From UBA7672 sp041398245 (GTDB lineage Bacteria > Pseudomonadota > Alphaproteobacteria > Caulobacterales > Hyphomonadaceae), in contig JAWKVC010000007.1 in assembly GCA_041398245.1 (NCBI GenBank), positions 118,077-182,076 on the forward strand: DNA of 64,000 bases. Reading direction: 5' to 3'. Both the position numbers and the translations under genes were made by a program. Shown here piece by piece: positions 26,105-37,244 of this stretch (positions within the stretch are counted from its first letter, which is position 1; every line of letters begins with the position of its first letter). Below the pieces are notes generated by a model that saw only the letters and a list, made by a program, of their open reading frames with translations, did not search any database and had not been told where the DNA came from.

Positions 26105-28048
26105 TTATCGCCCGAAGACAGGAATGTTTGCGGCCTTGATTTCCTCGCTGTCGATGCCGCCATCGCCATTCTTGTCGAGTTCGGCAAAACGCGGTTTGAG
26201 CAAGGGCGTGATCCGGCCCCGGATCTCGGAGAACTGAACCTTTCCGTCGATATCGTCGTCCAGCATGCCCATCACGCGCATGGCGCGCATTTCTCGTGTG
26301 GCGTCGGCTTCCTGGCCGACCTTCTCGTCGGTCCACTCATAGTAGATCGAGGTGTAGTGCATCTCTTCCCACGACTGGTCGCCCCAGATGACTGTGTCGT
26401 CAGGATCCGGGTTGGCGGCGTTGCGAACGGAATTGTCATAGAGATAGGTCGCCACCAGCTTGGCGCCGGCTGGCACAGTGACAGGCTCGGCGAAGTCGTA
26501 AGTGCGCTGCCAGTTGAAGTCATACCGCGGCAGGTTGATCAGCTCCTGCTTCGTTCCATCGGGCAGGATCATGTCGAGCCGGCCCGCCTGCCCACGATAG
26601 TGCGTGTGCAGGAAGACCGAATAGAGCTTCGCCTCCTTCGGGAAGGTCAGATAGGCGACCTCCTTGTGCTTGTCCGTGTTGGGCGGCAGCTCGATGAAAT
26701 TGTCCGCGATCACCGTGTGCCGCATGATCCGTTCAGGCGTCTCGCCCTCGGGATAGAAGTAGAGCGCCATCTTCGAGTTATCGACGGCTTCCTTGCCATA
26801 GGGCGTGTAGTGCATCTGGAAGCCCATATGGCCGCCGGGCGGCAGATAGATGCCCATGCCCTCGGGAACCTTGAATGACTCACCACCCACGGCGTACTCG
26901 CCATAGTTGGCTTCCCACTGGGCCGCTGAGGCCGGGCCCTTGCGCGGCTCGCCCGGGATGTAGCCGGCGAGAATGTGGTGCACCCCGCGCCGGTCGCCCG
27001 GCATCAGGGTCGCAGCCTTGACCCACTTGCCTTCGGTCAGCGGATTGGCCGTGACGGGATACTGATACTGCACCTCCCCGGCCGGCGGCAGCGTAAAGGC
27101 CGCAACATCGAGCACAAGATCCGGCTTGCCCAGCGGCCACTCGGGCGCCGCATGCTTCACCGCCGCCAACGGATCAGCGCCCTCGCCGCGCGGGGCGCCG
27201 GCCTCGATCCAGTGGACCAGCATACGGATCTGGTCACCGGAAAGACTTGCGTCGTGCTTGAACTTCCCGACCAGCGGATCGGGATGCCATGGCGGCATTG
27301 TATTGGTGCGCAGCGCCTCGCGGATCATGGGCGCGAACTGTTTGACGATGGCGTACTCGCTCATCGCGAAGGGGCCGATGCCGCCTTCCTGATGGCAGAC
27401 GACGCATTTGGCTTCGAGCACCGGCGCGACGTCCTTCACGTAGGAGATCGCAGCATGTTGTGCGCGGCGCTCCCGCTCGGGGAAGACAATCGGGGTTCCA
27501 GCCCCGGCCACGGCGGCGTTCGCCACTGCGCGTCCGGCTTCGACATCCACAAGCGCCTCGGCAAGCGGTTGGCCGACCGGCCCATGATAGAGGACTCGCA
27601 ACAGGCGCGGCTCCAGAACGAACACTTCGCCGGCATAGCTGACGCCCAACTGCTCGCCGGCCAGCTGTAGATCGTCATCGAGGATGGGAATTGTGTAGCC
27701 CTGCTCCGCCGCTTCGGCGGCGATCTGCGGCCGCGTGTCCGCAAGGCTTGAGTTGAGCATCAGGAATTCGACGCCAGCGTGCTGCTTGCGAAGGTCTTCA
27801 AGCGATCTGGCTGCTGCGCGGGATCCAGCGTCGCCATTGACCTGCGTCATCAGCACGATGGCCTTTACGTCCGTCAGCCGGCGCAGATTCTGTGCAAAGC
27901 CGGTGTGATCAACCAGCCGGAAATCGTCAGCGCGGACCGCGACAGCCGGCATGCTCGGCTCCCGGTCGGCAACGGCGCGTCCTGCGAGGACAACCATGCT
28001 GGAAAGCGCCAGCGCGACCCCGGTGGCGACAACAAGTCTGGCGCGCAT
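26105..28048 (-). CDS. Redoxin, cytochrome c, copper monooxygenase and EF-hand multidomain protein
   Basis: 647 residues with a signal peptide (to about residue 27). Domains in order: a redoxin-like fold (about 35-180) that lacks a CxxC pair; a cytochrome c-type segment with CVVCH at 215-219 and PPWHPDP; a copper type II ascorbate-dependent monooxygenase-like region (about 300-570) with VHHILAGY and HTHYRGQ as probable copper ligands; and two C-terminal EF-hands (DDDIDGKVQFSEI and DKNGDGGIDSEEI) that would bind calcium. Such proteins occur in marine and metagenomic bacteria, but the substrate is unknown. Periplasmic. Confidence 0.82.
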   Translation of the reverse strand: MRARLVVATGVALALSSMVVLAGRAVADREPSMPAVAVRADDFRLVDHTGFAQNLRRLTDVKAIVLMTQVNGDAGSRAAARSLEDLRKQHAGVEFLMLNSSLADTRPQIAAEAAEQGYTIPILDDDLQLAGEQLGVSYAGEVFVLEPRLLRVLYHGPVGQPLAEALVDVEAGRAVANAAVAGAGTPIVFPERERRAQHAAISYVKDVAPVLEAKCVVCHQEGGIGPFAMSEYAIVKQFAPMIREALRTNTMPPWHPDPLVGKFKHDASLSGDQIRMLVHWIEAGAPRGEGADPLAAVKHAAPEWPLGKPDLVLDVAAFTLPPAGEVQYQYPVTANPLTEGKWVKAATLMPGDRRGVHHILAGYIPGEPRKGPASAAQWEANYGEYAVGGESFKVPEGMGIYLPPGGHMGFQMHYTPYGKEAVDNSKMALYFYPEGETPERIMRHTVIADNFIELPPNTDKHKEVAYLTFPKEAKLYSVFLHTHYRGQAGRLDMILPDGTKQELINLPRYDFNWQRTYDFAEPVTVPAGAKLVATYLYDNSVRNAANPDPDDTVIWGDQSWEEMHYTSIYYEWTDEKVGQEADATREMRAMRVMGMLDDDIDGKVQFSEIRGRITPLLKPRFAELDKNGDGGIDSEEIKAANIPVFGR

Positions 28049-28305
28049 CGATCCATCCCCCGTGTAATTACGCTTATCAAAAACACGGAATGTTCGGGGC
28101 GGGCAACGCCGTCAGGCGGGTCGCACGCGCATTTAACCGGCGGCCTTTCGTTACGTCATAGCCCATGCGCTCGCCGGAGAGATCCGCTGCATCTGCAACG
28201 GATTTATTTGCAGCGCGCCTCTGGTGTGGCGGGCTGACGCACCCATTTCCGGGCGGCGGGCGCACGTCCGCGAGGGTTGGGGACCAGCCGAAAAGGGGAC
28301 AGTGC

Positions 28306-28938
28306 ATGCAGGCTTACATTCTTCTCGACCGCTCGGGCTCGATGCAGTCGCTCTGGGTGGAAGCGCTCTCCTCCGTCAATGCATTCGCAAAGGAACTCGC
28401 CAACAGACAAGACGGCCCGACGGTCGACAGCCACATCACGCTCGCTGTGTTCGACGTTCAGGAAACCCTGCAGTTCGACACAATCCGGCGAAAACAGGCT
28501 GCGCTCCACTGGGAAGACGTCACCGACAAGGACGCAACGCCACGCGGCATGACCCCCTTGCTTGACGCGATGGTGCGCATCATTGCGCTCGCCGAGTCGG
28601 ACAATCCCGACAAGGCCGTGATCGTGGTGATGACCGACGGCCAGGAAAACGCATCGCGCGAGGCAACGCGCGAAGGCGTCAAGGCTGCGCTCGACCGTGT
28701 GAAGGCGAAAGGCTGGGAAGTGGTCTTCCTGGGCGCCAATTTCGACAACATCTCTGATGCATCGTCCGTCGGTGTTGCCGGATCGAAGCAGATGGCGATG
28801 TCTGCAGGCACGATGAACGAGTCGATGGCCCGTCTCGCGAAGAAGTCACGCTTCTATGCCGCGCAGGCCGCCCCGATCGCCTTCGATGAGGAAGACCGCG
28901 CTGTCGCCAAGGAGGCGAACGTCAAGAACAAGGCGTAG
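28306..28938 (+). CDS. VWA-domain protein
   Basis: 210 residues from the ATG at 28306 (AAAAGGGGAC upstream); the open frame runs further upstream without support. A von Willebrand A fold fills most of it: YILLDRSGSM supplies the MIDAS DxSxS at residues 8-12, TPLLDAMVRI the conserved Thr region, and VIVVMTDGQENAS the second Asp. The last 45 residues are helical and charged. No signal peptide; cytoplasmic metal-dependent adhesion-type protein of unknown partner. Its upstream region (28049-28305) is shared with the divergent copper-monooxygenase gene. Confidence 0.88.
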   Translation: MQAYILLDRSGSMQSLWVEALSSVNAFAKELANRQDGPTVDSHITLAVFDVQETLQFDTIRRKQAALHWEDVTDKDATPRGMTPLLDAMVRIIALAESDNPDKAVIVVMTDGQENASREATREGVKAALDRVKAKGWEVVFLGANFDNISDASSVGVAGSKQMAMSAGTMNESMARLAKKSRFYAAQAAPIAFDEEDRAVAKEANVKNKA

Positions 28939-29009
28939 GCTCACGCAGGACTGACATGGAATGGCGAGCGGGAAACCGCTTGCCATTCTGCTTTCTGGAA
29001 TGTTCCGGT

Positions 29010-30623
<1,614 letters not shown>

Positions 30624-30730
30624 AGGACGGCTCCAGCGCTGGCTGGGCGCCGGATAGCATCACCCAAGCAGTCGTAAAACCGTCAAAGGCGACGCACCGA
30701 CCGATTGGGCGGAAACCCTTGTGAATAGGG

Positions 30731-32638
30731 CTAATGCACGTTCATGGGGGCTTCGCCCCATGCATCTTCCTCGAAGATCTCAGGCGCCAGAGCCCGCATC
30801 ATCGACAGCGAGGCCTGCGGGTCACGCCGCGCCGCATAGGAGATGATCGCATCCAGCCGCGCCTGCACATCGGCAATCGGCGGCGAACCGGTGTTGGCGA
30901 CCTCAAGCACGCCATCGACCGGCGTCTCCTTCACCTCTTCTCGGCTGTAGAAGACCGTTTCGGTGAGCTTCTCGCCCGGCCTTGGCCCGGTGACCCGGAT
31001 CAGGATGTCCTGGCCCGGCGTCAGGCCCTTCATGCGGATCATCTTCTCGGCGAGTTCGACGATCCTTACCGGCTCACCCATGTCGAGAACGTAGAGCGTT
31101 GCTTCCGGCGAGTCGGATCGCGCCGACATTGCAGCGGCCTGCAGCACGAGCGCGGACGCCTCCTCCACGCTCATGAAATAACGCGTCATGTCCGGATGGG
31201 TCACCGTAACCGGGCCCCCCTCGGCGATCTGGCGTTCGAACAAGGGAGCGACGGACCCCTTGGAGCCGAGCACGTTCCCGAAGCGGACAAGCGAGAAACG
31301 GGTTTGCGGCGCCGTCGGCGCGACGGCCTGGATGAAGAGTTCCGCCGCCCGCTTGGTGGCGCCCATCACATTGGTGGGGTTCACAGCCTTGTCGGTCGAG
31401 ATGAAGGTGAAGGCCTTCACACCAACCGCCGCCGCAATGGTCGCGCAGCGGCGCGCACCGAGCACGTTGGTGAGGATCGCCTCGTTGGGATTCTGCTCCA
31501 TCAGCGGCACATGCTTCAGCGCGGCCGCATGGATCACCAGATCGGGCTCGGCTTCGCGCATCGCCTGTTCGAGCCGCACTTCGTCCCGCACGTCGCCGAT
31601 CACCATGCGGCGAACAACATTCGGATACGCGCGCGACAGTTCCTGATCGATTTCGAAGACGTTGAATTCGGAGGCGTCATAGATCGTCAGCTCGGACGGG
31701 CCGAGCGCAGCGCACTGGCGCGCAAGCTCACCGCCGATCGTGCCGCCACCGCCTGTGATGAAGACACGCGCGCCAGAGACGAGTTCAGCGACAGGCGCCA
31801 TGTCGAGCCGGCGCTCCGGCCGGGCCAGAAGGTCAGCGGGGCGGATCGCTTCAAGCAGCGCCTTGCCGCCAATGCGAAGCAGCGTCGCCTTGCGGGCCGA
31901 CGCAACAGCGAGCGCGGCTTCCATGGTGGGGCGGTCCTCAGGCGGCGCCGCAATGGCGATCCAGGGAAGTTCGCCGAAACGCGCTGTGTAGTGATCCAGC
32001 AATGTCGCCAGCTGTTCGAGTCCGCCCATGACCTGCACGCCGGCGATATCGCGCCCGAAGTGCTGGCCGGAAGTTTCCACAATGCCGATGGCGCGGATCG
32101 GCGGACCCGACGGAGCCTTGCGTGCGGCGTTCAAGGCCTCGGCAACATGGCCGGCCGGACCAACAACCAGCGCACGCGGCGCATAAGGCGGCTCGCGGCG
32201 AAGAATGGCGGTCAGATCGCCGGTGGCGCGGGCGCGCGCCCACAAACGGACGATCATCAGCATGGCCAACCAGATCGGCGCCTGCAGATAGATGCTGGAC
32301 AGCGGGAAATCCTGCAGCGCCTTGGCGAGGATCAGGATCGGCAGCGACATGAGATTGGCGAGCGCGACGGCCTGGAAGATCCGCACCACGTCGCGAAGCG
32401 AGGTGTGCCGCCAGACCTGGCGGTGAACGCCGCGCAGCCACATCGAAAACGCTGCGGCGATCCCGAAGGCGATGGCGACGAAGAAGTCGAGCCAGTTTGG
32501 AGCGCCGCGTCCGGAGAAGGTGTAGACAATCTGGGGGGCCAGATACATCGCCACGACGCCTGTCACGACGTCATAGCCAAAACACATGGCCTTCGCTTCG
32601 ATCGCCGCCCGCCGGGCGGAATTCTCTACGCTGCTCAC
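30731..32638 (-). CDS. Polysaccharide NDP-sugar epimerase/dehydratase (CapD/WbpM type)
   Basis: 635 residues from GTG at 32638, which overlaps the heparinase stop (GTGA) and follows GGGGGAGAGTGC. The N-terminal half has several membrane helices (about 15-110) and a Rossmann-like segment; the C-terminal half is the SDR dehydratase: TGGGGTIGGELARQ (NAD loop), GDVRDE, HAAALKHVPLMEQNPNEA, FISTDKAVNPTNVMGATKR (atypical motif with Lys/Thr of the UDP-GlcNAc 4,6-dehydratase group) and RFGNVLGSKGSV. Makes a modified nucleotide sugar for surface polysaccharide. Lies between heparinase and purH. Confidence 0.92.
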   Translation of the reverse strand: MSSVENSARRAAIEAKAMCFGYDVVTGVVAMYLAPQIVYTFSGRGAPNWLDFFVAIAFGIAAAFSMWLRGVHRQVWRHTSLRDVVRIFQAVALANLMSLPILILAKALQDFPLSSIYLQAPIWLAMLMIVRLWARARATGDLTAILRREPPYAPRALVVGPAGHVAEALNAARKAPSGPPIRAIGIVETSGQHFGRDIAGVQVMGGLEQLATLLDHYTARFGELPWIAIAAPPEDRPTMEAALAVASARKATLLRIGGKALLEAIRPADLLARPERRLDMAPVAELVSGARVFITGGGGTIGGELARQCAALGPSELTIYDASEFNVFEIDQELSRAYPNVVRRMVIGDVRDEVRLEQAMREAEPDLVIHAAALKHVPLMEQNPNEAILTNVLGARRCATIAAAVGVKAFTFISTDKAVNPTNVMGATKRAAELFIQAVAPTAPQTRFSLVRFGNVLGSKGSVAPLFERQIAEGGPVTVTHPDMTRYFMSVEEASALVLQAAAMSARSDSPEATLYVLDMGEPVRIVELAEKMIRMKGLTPGQDILIRVTGPRPGEKLTETVFYSREEVKETPVDGVLEVANTGSPPIADVQARLDAIISYAARRDPQASLSMMRALAPEIFEEDAWGEAPMNVH

Positions 32639-34389
32639 GCACTCTCCCCCTGGATCCCGGGCTCGATCCTCGACAGCGCCCACCGGACCCGGTTGGGCGC
32701 CTGAGAACCGTCCGCCGCAGGATCGGCGACTCCCCTGATCACCAGTTGCTGCGATTTACGCACAGCACCACTTCCCCAGTAACGCGAATTCTCTACGGAA
32801 AGCAAAGCTTCGCTTCTGAATCTCCAGACATGTTGCCTTTGCGGCAAACCTAGGAAAATTGTCCTATCATCAGGTCCGTCACGCAGCTGAACGTCCGGAT
32901 GCAGATGAAACCTGATTTCATAGGGGATTGGTCCGCCCTGAATCGCCAGTGGAGCGTCTGACATCGGACGCGAGAGGCTGTCCTCGCCCGTGATGCGCGC
33001 TCCGTTCATGGCAACATAGAGCCGTCGGCGATAGATCAAGCCGTGGCGCACACGCCAACCGGCATGCTGCCCCTCAAGCAGGTACTGCTCACCCTCCTCC
33101 ATGCGGCGGACTGCGAGCTGCGCCGGCCCGTCCGGGGCGCGTATGCCTGTGGCCGGATCGAGCGAAAAGACAGCGGAGTCCTCGTTGTTGAGACAGAGGA
33201 CGGAGTGCGCTGCGGTTCGCCGCGCCGCATCGCGAACGGAGGGGTCGAGTTCCGCGCTCGAACCACACGAGGTGATAATTCGTTCCGGCCCGTCATCGAC
33301 CGTGATGGCGAGCGCCCCGGCGTGGGCCCGGCCTCCGTAAGGGCGCTCGGGCCCGGCGCCAGCGTCGACATAGACGGTCAGGTCTTCGGCCTGGATGCGC
33401 TGATACGCCGATAGCCGCGCAAAGGAGAATTTGGCGTTCAGCGCGCCGTGCGGTCTGAGAGCCGCGCGGGCAAGCCCGTCGCTGGCATCGCCACCGCCAT
33501 TGGCCGGCAGCAAACCGCCATCGGCGGTCTGGAAGAAACTCAGCATCGCCGCCATCCGCGGCTGCAGCCGCGTGAGGAAGGCCGGCGCGCTCATGCCCAA
33601 CCTCAGCATCAGGTCCTCGACAGCCTGCACATCGAGAAGCGTGTGTGCGAGTTGTTCGGGGCTACGGCTGATATGCCCACCATCGGGCAGGATCTGTTTG
33701 CCGCACTCGGCTTCGAGCATGGACAGGCCGGCATCCAGAATCTTGCGGCCGTCTTCGGTAGCCGCCCCCGCCAGACACAACGCCACGGCGATGCGGAAGC
33801 GCGCGACGGGATCGGCCTCGTCCGGACCAGAAAATTGAAGATGCCTGATCTGGCGTCCGACCGACTCAAGAAGGTGGTTGCGAGCGTCGCCTTCAATCCG
33901 GCTGAACAGCCATGGCCCGGCCGACAGGAGGTTGATCAGCCTGTCAGCCGTCACGCTGAGCCGCCAAGCGAAGTCTTCCCACTTTCCGTTGGTCTCCACC
34001 CACGACACCACCAGCGCACACGCGAGTGTTTCACCTTCGGGTCCGCACGCAGCGAGGTCGCGCAGCCAGTGGAAGCGGTGGATGCGGTCAGCGAAATGGA
34101 GCGAGGGCGGCTCGATGCTCCACGGCGGCTGGCCCGGCGATGTCTCTACGTGCCCGGCGCCAAACCGCCACTTGCCCTGCCGGATCGCTTCGCCGCGCGC
34201 GCGGTTCACCGGATGGTTGTCCATCGGCAGCGCGGTCAGCCCGGCGGGGCCCGGACCCGAGATACGCAGGCGATGCACGGGTGAGACATTGATGGCGACG
34301 CCAGACTTGCCGGTCAGCTCGGTCCATTGCGCAAGATCGGTCTCGCGGTCGGCGGCTGATGAGGGTGGCCCTTTCGGCTCCGTCACCAT
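32635..34389 (-). CDS. Heparinase II/III family protein
   Basis: 584 residues. Helical first half and beta-sandwich second half typical of the polysaccharide-lyase-like family found between rpe and purH in alphaproteobacteria (WRFGAGHVETSPGQPPWSIEPPS, HFADRIHRFHWLRDLAACG, LPDGGHISRSPEQLAHTLLDV, YGGRAHAGALAITVDDGP). GAGGGCGG sits right before the ATG. No obvious signal peptide. The next gene starts inside its stop codon, and rpe ends 6 bp before its start, so the three are one operon. Confidence 0.9.
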   Translation of the reverse strand: MVTEPKGPPSSAADRETDLAQWTELTGKSGVAINVSPVHRLRISGPGPAGLTALPMDNHPVNRARGEAIRQGKWRFGAGHVETSPGQPPWSIEPPSLHFADRIHRFHWLRDLAACGPEGETLACALVVSWVETNGKWEDFAWRLSVTADRLINLLSAGPWLFSRIEGDARNHLLESVGRQIRHLQFSGPDEADPVARFRIAVALCLAGAATEDGRKILDAGLSMLEAECGKQILPDGGHISRSPEQLAHTLLDVQAVEDLMLRLGMSAPAFLTRLQPRMAAMLSFFQTADGGLLPANGGGDASDGLARAALRPHGALNAKFSFARLSAYQRIQAEDLTVYVDAGAGPERPYGGRAHAGALAITVDDGPERIITSCGSSAELDPSVRDAARRTAAHSVLCLNNEDSAVFSLDPATGIRAPDGPAQLAVRRMEEGEQYLLEGQHAGWRVRHGLIYRRRLYVAMNGARITGEDSLSRPMSDAPLAIQGGPIPYEIRFHLHPDVQLRDGPDDRTIFLGLPQRQHVWRFRSEALLSVENSRYWGSGAVRKSQQLVIRGVADPAADGSQAPNRVRWALSRIEPGIQGESA

Positions 34390-34395
34390 CCGCCC

Positions 34396-35058
34396 TCACC
34401 CGCCAGCACGAAGAGCTGAAATCGCAGCCGCGTAGCCGTCCCGGCCGCGCCCGAACACGGCGGAGCCCGCGACAAGCGCATTGGCGCCGGCCGCGATCAC
34501 TGCGCCGGCGTTCGCCGGCACGATGCCGCCATCCACTTCAAGGATCGTGGGCAATCCCGCGCGATCGAGCTTCTTGCGGATCGTCTCGATCTTGCGGAGT
34601 TGGCTATCGATGAATTTCTGGCCGCCGAAGCCGGGGTTCACGCTCATCACAAGGATCAGATCGAGATCCTCAAGCACCGGATCGAGCACGTCGGCATGCG
34701 TCGACGGGTTCAATGCAGCGCCAGTCTTCTTGCCCAGCTTGCGGATCACCTGCAGCGTGCGGTGGAAGTGCGGGCCCGCCTCCGGATGCGCCGTGATGAT
34801 GTCGGCCCCGGCGGCGGCAAACGCCTCCAGATAGGGATCGACCGGCGCGATCATCAGGTGGACGTCGAAGGGCTTGGCCGTATGCGGCCTCAGCTTCTCG
34901 ATCACGATCGGGCCGATGGTGATGTTGGGGACGTAATGTCCATCCATCACATCGACATGGATCATGTCGGCGCCGGCTGCATCAACGGCCCGTATTTCCT
35001 CGCCCAGCGCCGCGAAGTCAGCCGCCAGAATGGATGGCGAAATCAGCACGTTCGACAT
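34396..35058 (-). CDS. rpe: Ribulose-phosphate 3-epimerase
   Basis: 220 residues from the ATG at 35058 (MSNVLISPSILAADFAALG), the family start; the frame opens 16 residues earlier. TIM-barrel signatures are complete: HVDVMDGHYVPNITIGP, DVHLMI, HPEAG, SVNPGFGGQKFI and EVDGGI. Interconverts ribulose-5-phosphate and xylulose-5-phosphate in the pentose-phosphate pathway. Upstream of heparinase and capD in one operon. Confidence 0.97.
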   Translation of the reverse strand: MSNVLISPSILAADFAALGEEIRAVDAAGADMIHVDVMDGHYVPNITIGPIVIEKLRPHTAKPFDVHLMIAPVDPYLEAFAAAGADIITAHPEAGPHFHRTLQVIRKLGKKTGAALNPSTHADVLDPVLEDLDLILVMSVNPGFGGQKFIDSQLRKIETIRKKLDRAGLPTILEVDGGIVPANAGAVIAAGANALVAGSAVFGRGRDGYAAAISALRAGG

Positions 35059-35156
35059 GGCGAACGGCCTAGCAGCGCCCTTGGAAGCGCGCAACCGCGC
35101 CCGCATGACCCGATGGCCACGGCGCGCCCGGCGACAAGCTTGGACCGGATTGAAGG

Positions 35157-35693
35157 TTAGTAATAACCGATCGAGGCGTTCTGCGGGATGACCCGCGCGC
35201 GCGCGCCATACTCGATCACCACCGGCGTTCCCTCGGGGATCGCATAGGCGCCGGTCTGGGCCACGGAGACAAGCTCCCCGGTCCGCAGACGGACCGTATA
35301 GGCAAAGCCGTTGTCGGCTGCGGCTGCACGGCCAACGGCCTGCCCCGCCATACCGCCAAGGACGGCTCCGCCGATGGCGCCGGCTGTATTCGCCTTGCGC
35401 CCGCCGCCGACTTCGCTGCCGGCGAGCCGCCCAGCAGGGCCCGCCAGCGTGCCGATCCTGGCCGCCTGGTCGGATCCTTCGATGTGGATCGGGCGCACGC
35501 CCACGACCTGGCCTTCCTCAACCCGCGTGACCACGCCAACCGAGGCCGTATCGTAGCTGTTAATGCCAAGTCCGCTGGCGCAGCCGGCGAGAACGGTCGC
35601 CAGCACGGCAAACGCCGCCGCAAACGCCTTCTGGGGCTTGGCCACCAGCGGCGCCTTCAGTGCGTCAATCCCGTTTGCTGCGACGTCAGTCAT
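35157..35693 (-). CDS. Glycine-zipper outer-membrane lipoprotein, SlyB-like
   Basis: 178 residues from the ATG at 35693, giving a long N-terminal region with a lipoprotein-type end LATVLAGC. The mature part holds a glycine zipper (GAIGGAVLGGMAGQAVGRAA), then a beta-rich tail (TVRLRTGELVSVAQTG, GTPVVIEYGARARV) as in SlyB/Pcp-type lipoproteins. The signal begins unusually far from the N-terminus (about residue 24), so a shorter start is possible. Confidence 0.78.
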   Translation of the reverse strand: MTDVAANGIDALKAPLVAKPQKAFAAAFAVLATVLAGCASGLGINSYDTASVGVVTRVEEGQVVGVRPIHIEGSDQAARIGTLAGPAGRLAGSEVGGGRKANTAGAIGGAVLGGMAGQAVGRAAAADNGFAYTVRLRTGELVSVAQTGAYAIPEGTPVVIEYGARARVIPQNASIGYY

Positions 35694-35874
35694 ACGCGGT
35701 TCGTCTCTCACTCGGGCAGGCCGGAACACTCAGCCTGACATGATCCTGAATATACCCGACCGGACTGAACCCTGGCTGAACCCTTAACGGCAAATCCCGC
35801 GCGCTCACGTGGCGAGATTTTGACGATTATGACCAGGAAGCTGCCGCTCGCGTCCCAAAGGGATGGCGCTCCGG

Positions 35875-37203
35875 TCAGTTTCGTTCAAGCCGGGCGATGT
35901 AAAATACATCGGTGCGTGTCTGCGGCGCCTCTGTTTCCGTCGCGGCTGGAGCCGTGAGCACATCGCCCTGAGACGTTAACGCGCACTCGAAGCCCGGAAT
36001 CTCGCCCGCGCGGATTGGCGCCCGCCGCCACACGCCGCTGGCGACAGCGGCGTCCACAATGTCGCGTCCCTCCTCCGTCGCAGGCGTGCAGACTGCGTAG
36101 ACCAGCCGTCCGCCCGGCTTCAGCATATCGGCCGCGGCCGCCACCAGCGCCTGCTGGATCGCGGGAAAACGGGCGAGGTCCTTGGGATCGCGTCGCCAGA
36201 CGCCTTCGGGATGGCGGCGGACGATGCCGAGCGCTGAACAGGGCGCATCCAGAAGCACAGCGTCGAGCGGCCCGGCCGGACGCCAGCTGCGGGCGTCAGC
36301 CTGCACCAGATCCATCTGCAAGCCCGTGCGGGCCACGTTTTCGCGCAAGCGCTCCATGCGCTGTGCGGATATCTCGACGGCGGAAAGCCGCGCGCCGCGC
36401 GCCGCAAGCTGCATCGCCTTGCCGCCGGGAGCCGCACAGAGGTCGGCTACATCTCGTCCAGCTATGTCGCCCAACAACATCGCCGGCAGGCTGGCTGCGG
36501 CATCCTGCACCCACCAGGCTCCCTCGGCGTAACCGGGCAGATCGGCCAGCCCGGCAGCGCTAGCGAGCCGGATAGAGCCGTTCGGCAACAACTCCCCGCC
36601 GAGCCTGTCGGCCCAGTCCACCGCATCGGCCGCGTCCCGCACTGTGAGATCGACAGATGGTTCTTCCAGCTGCAGCTGCGCCAGCGCTTCCGCCCGCGCC
36701 GGACCCAGCGCCGATTTGAGCTTTGCGGCCAGCCAGTCGGGCCACACCGCCTCAACCGGCGCGCTGACGAACGCCTCAGCCTCGCGGGCCGCCCGCCGTA
36801 GCACTGCGTTGATCAGGCCGCCTCCCCGCCGCGCCGCATCCCATTTCGCCGCCGCCTCGACAGTCGCAGAAACCGCCGCATGTTCGGCGACATTGAGAAG
36901 CCAGAGCTGGGCGGCCCCCACCCTCAACAGGGCGAGAACCGGAGCCTCGATATCAGTCAGCGGTCGCTGGACCATGCCGCCAAGCGCCCAGTCGATGCGG
37001 CCCATTCCCCGCAGCGCCGCGCTGGCCATGGCGCGGGCGAACCCGCGGTCTGCGCCCTCGAGCCGCCGGAAGGCGCCGTTGGCCGCCATTGCTGTTTCAA
37101 GATCAGAACCCTTGGCGGTCGCCGCCCAGACAAGCTCGGCCGCCGCCAGCCGGCTACGCCAGCCTGCCGCTTCGGATCTTGATCTGTCTGGTGATCGGGC
37201 CAT
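35875..37203 (-). CDS. rsmB: 16S rRNA (cytosine-967-C5)-methyltransferase
   Basis: 442 residues. N-terminal NusB-like RNA-binding region followed by the SAM-dependent domain: DVADLCAAPGGKAMQLA (motif I), DAPCSALGIVRRHPEG (motif IV) and LVYAVCTPATEEGRDIVD (motif VI), both catalytic cysteines present. Methylates C967 of 16S rRNA. Stands alone on the minus strand between the chrR-like gene and the glycine-zipper gene. Confidence 0.95.
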   Translation of the reverse strand: MARSPDRSRSEAAGWRSRLAAAELVWAATAKGSDLETAMAANGAFRRLEGADRGFARAMASAALRGMGRIDWALGGMVQRPLTDIEAPVLALLRVGAAQLWLLNVAEHAAVSATVEAAAKWDAARRGGGLINAVLRRAAREAEAFVSAPVEAVWPDWLAAKLKSALGPARAEALAQLQLEEPSVDLTVRDAADAVDWADRLGGELLPNGSIRLASAAGLADLPGYAEGAWWVQDAAASLPAMLLGDIAGRDVADLCAAPGGKAMQLAARGARLSAVEISAQRMERLRENVARTGLQMDLVQADARSWRPAGPLDAVLLDAPCSALGIVRRHPEGVWRRDPKDLARFPAIQQALVAAAADMLKPGGRLVYAVCTPATEEGRDIVDAAVASGVWRRAPIRAGEIPGFECALTSQGDVLTAPAATETEAPQTRTDVFYIARLERN

Positions 37204-37244
37204 CGGCCGGGTCCATTAGAGGACACGTTGGCGATGGGAAAGCT

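Noticed and set aside
30734..32704. 656-codon frame opposite the CapD-type gene
   Set aside because: No recognisable protein; the minus-strand gene has all SDR motifs.
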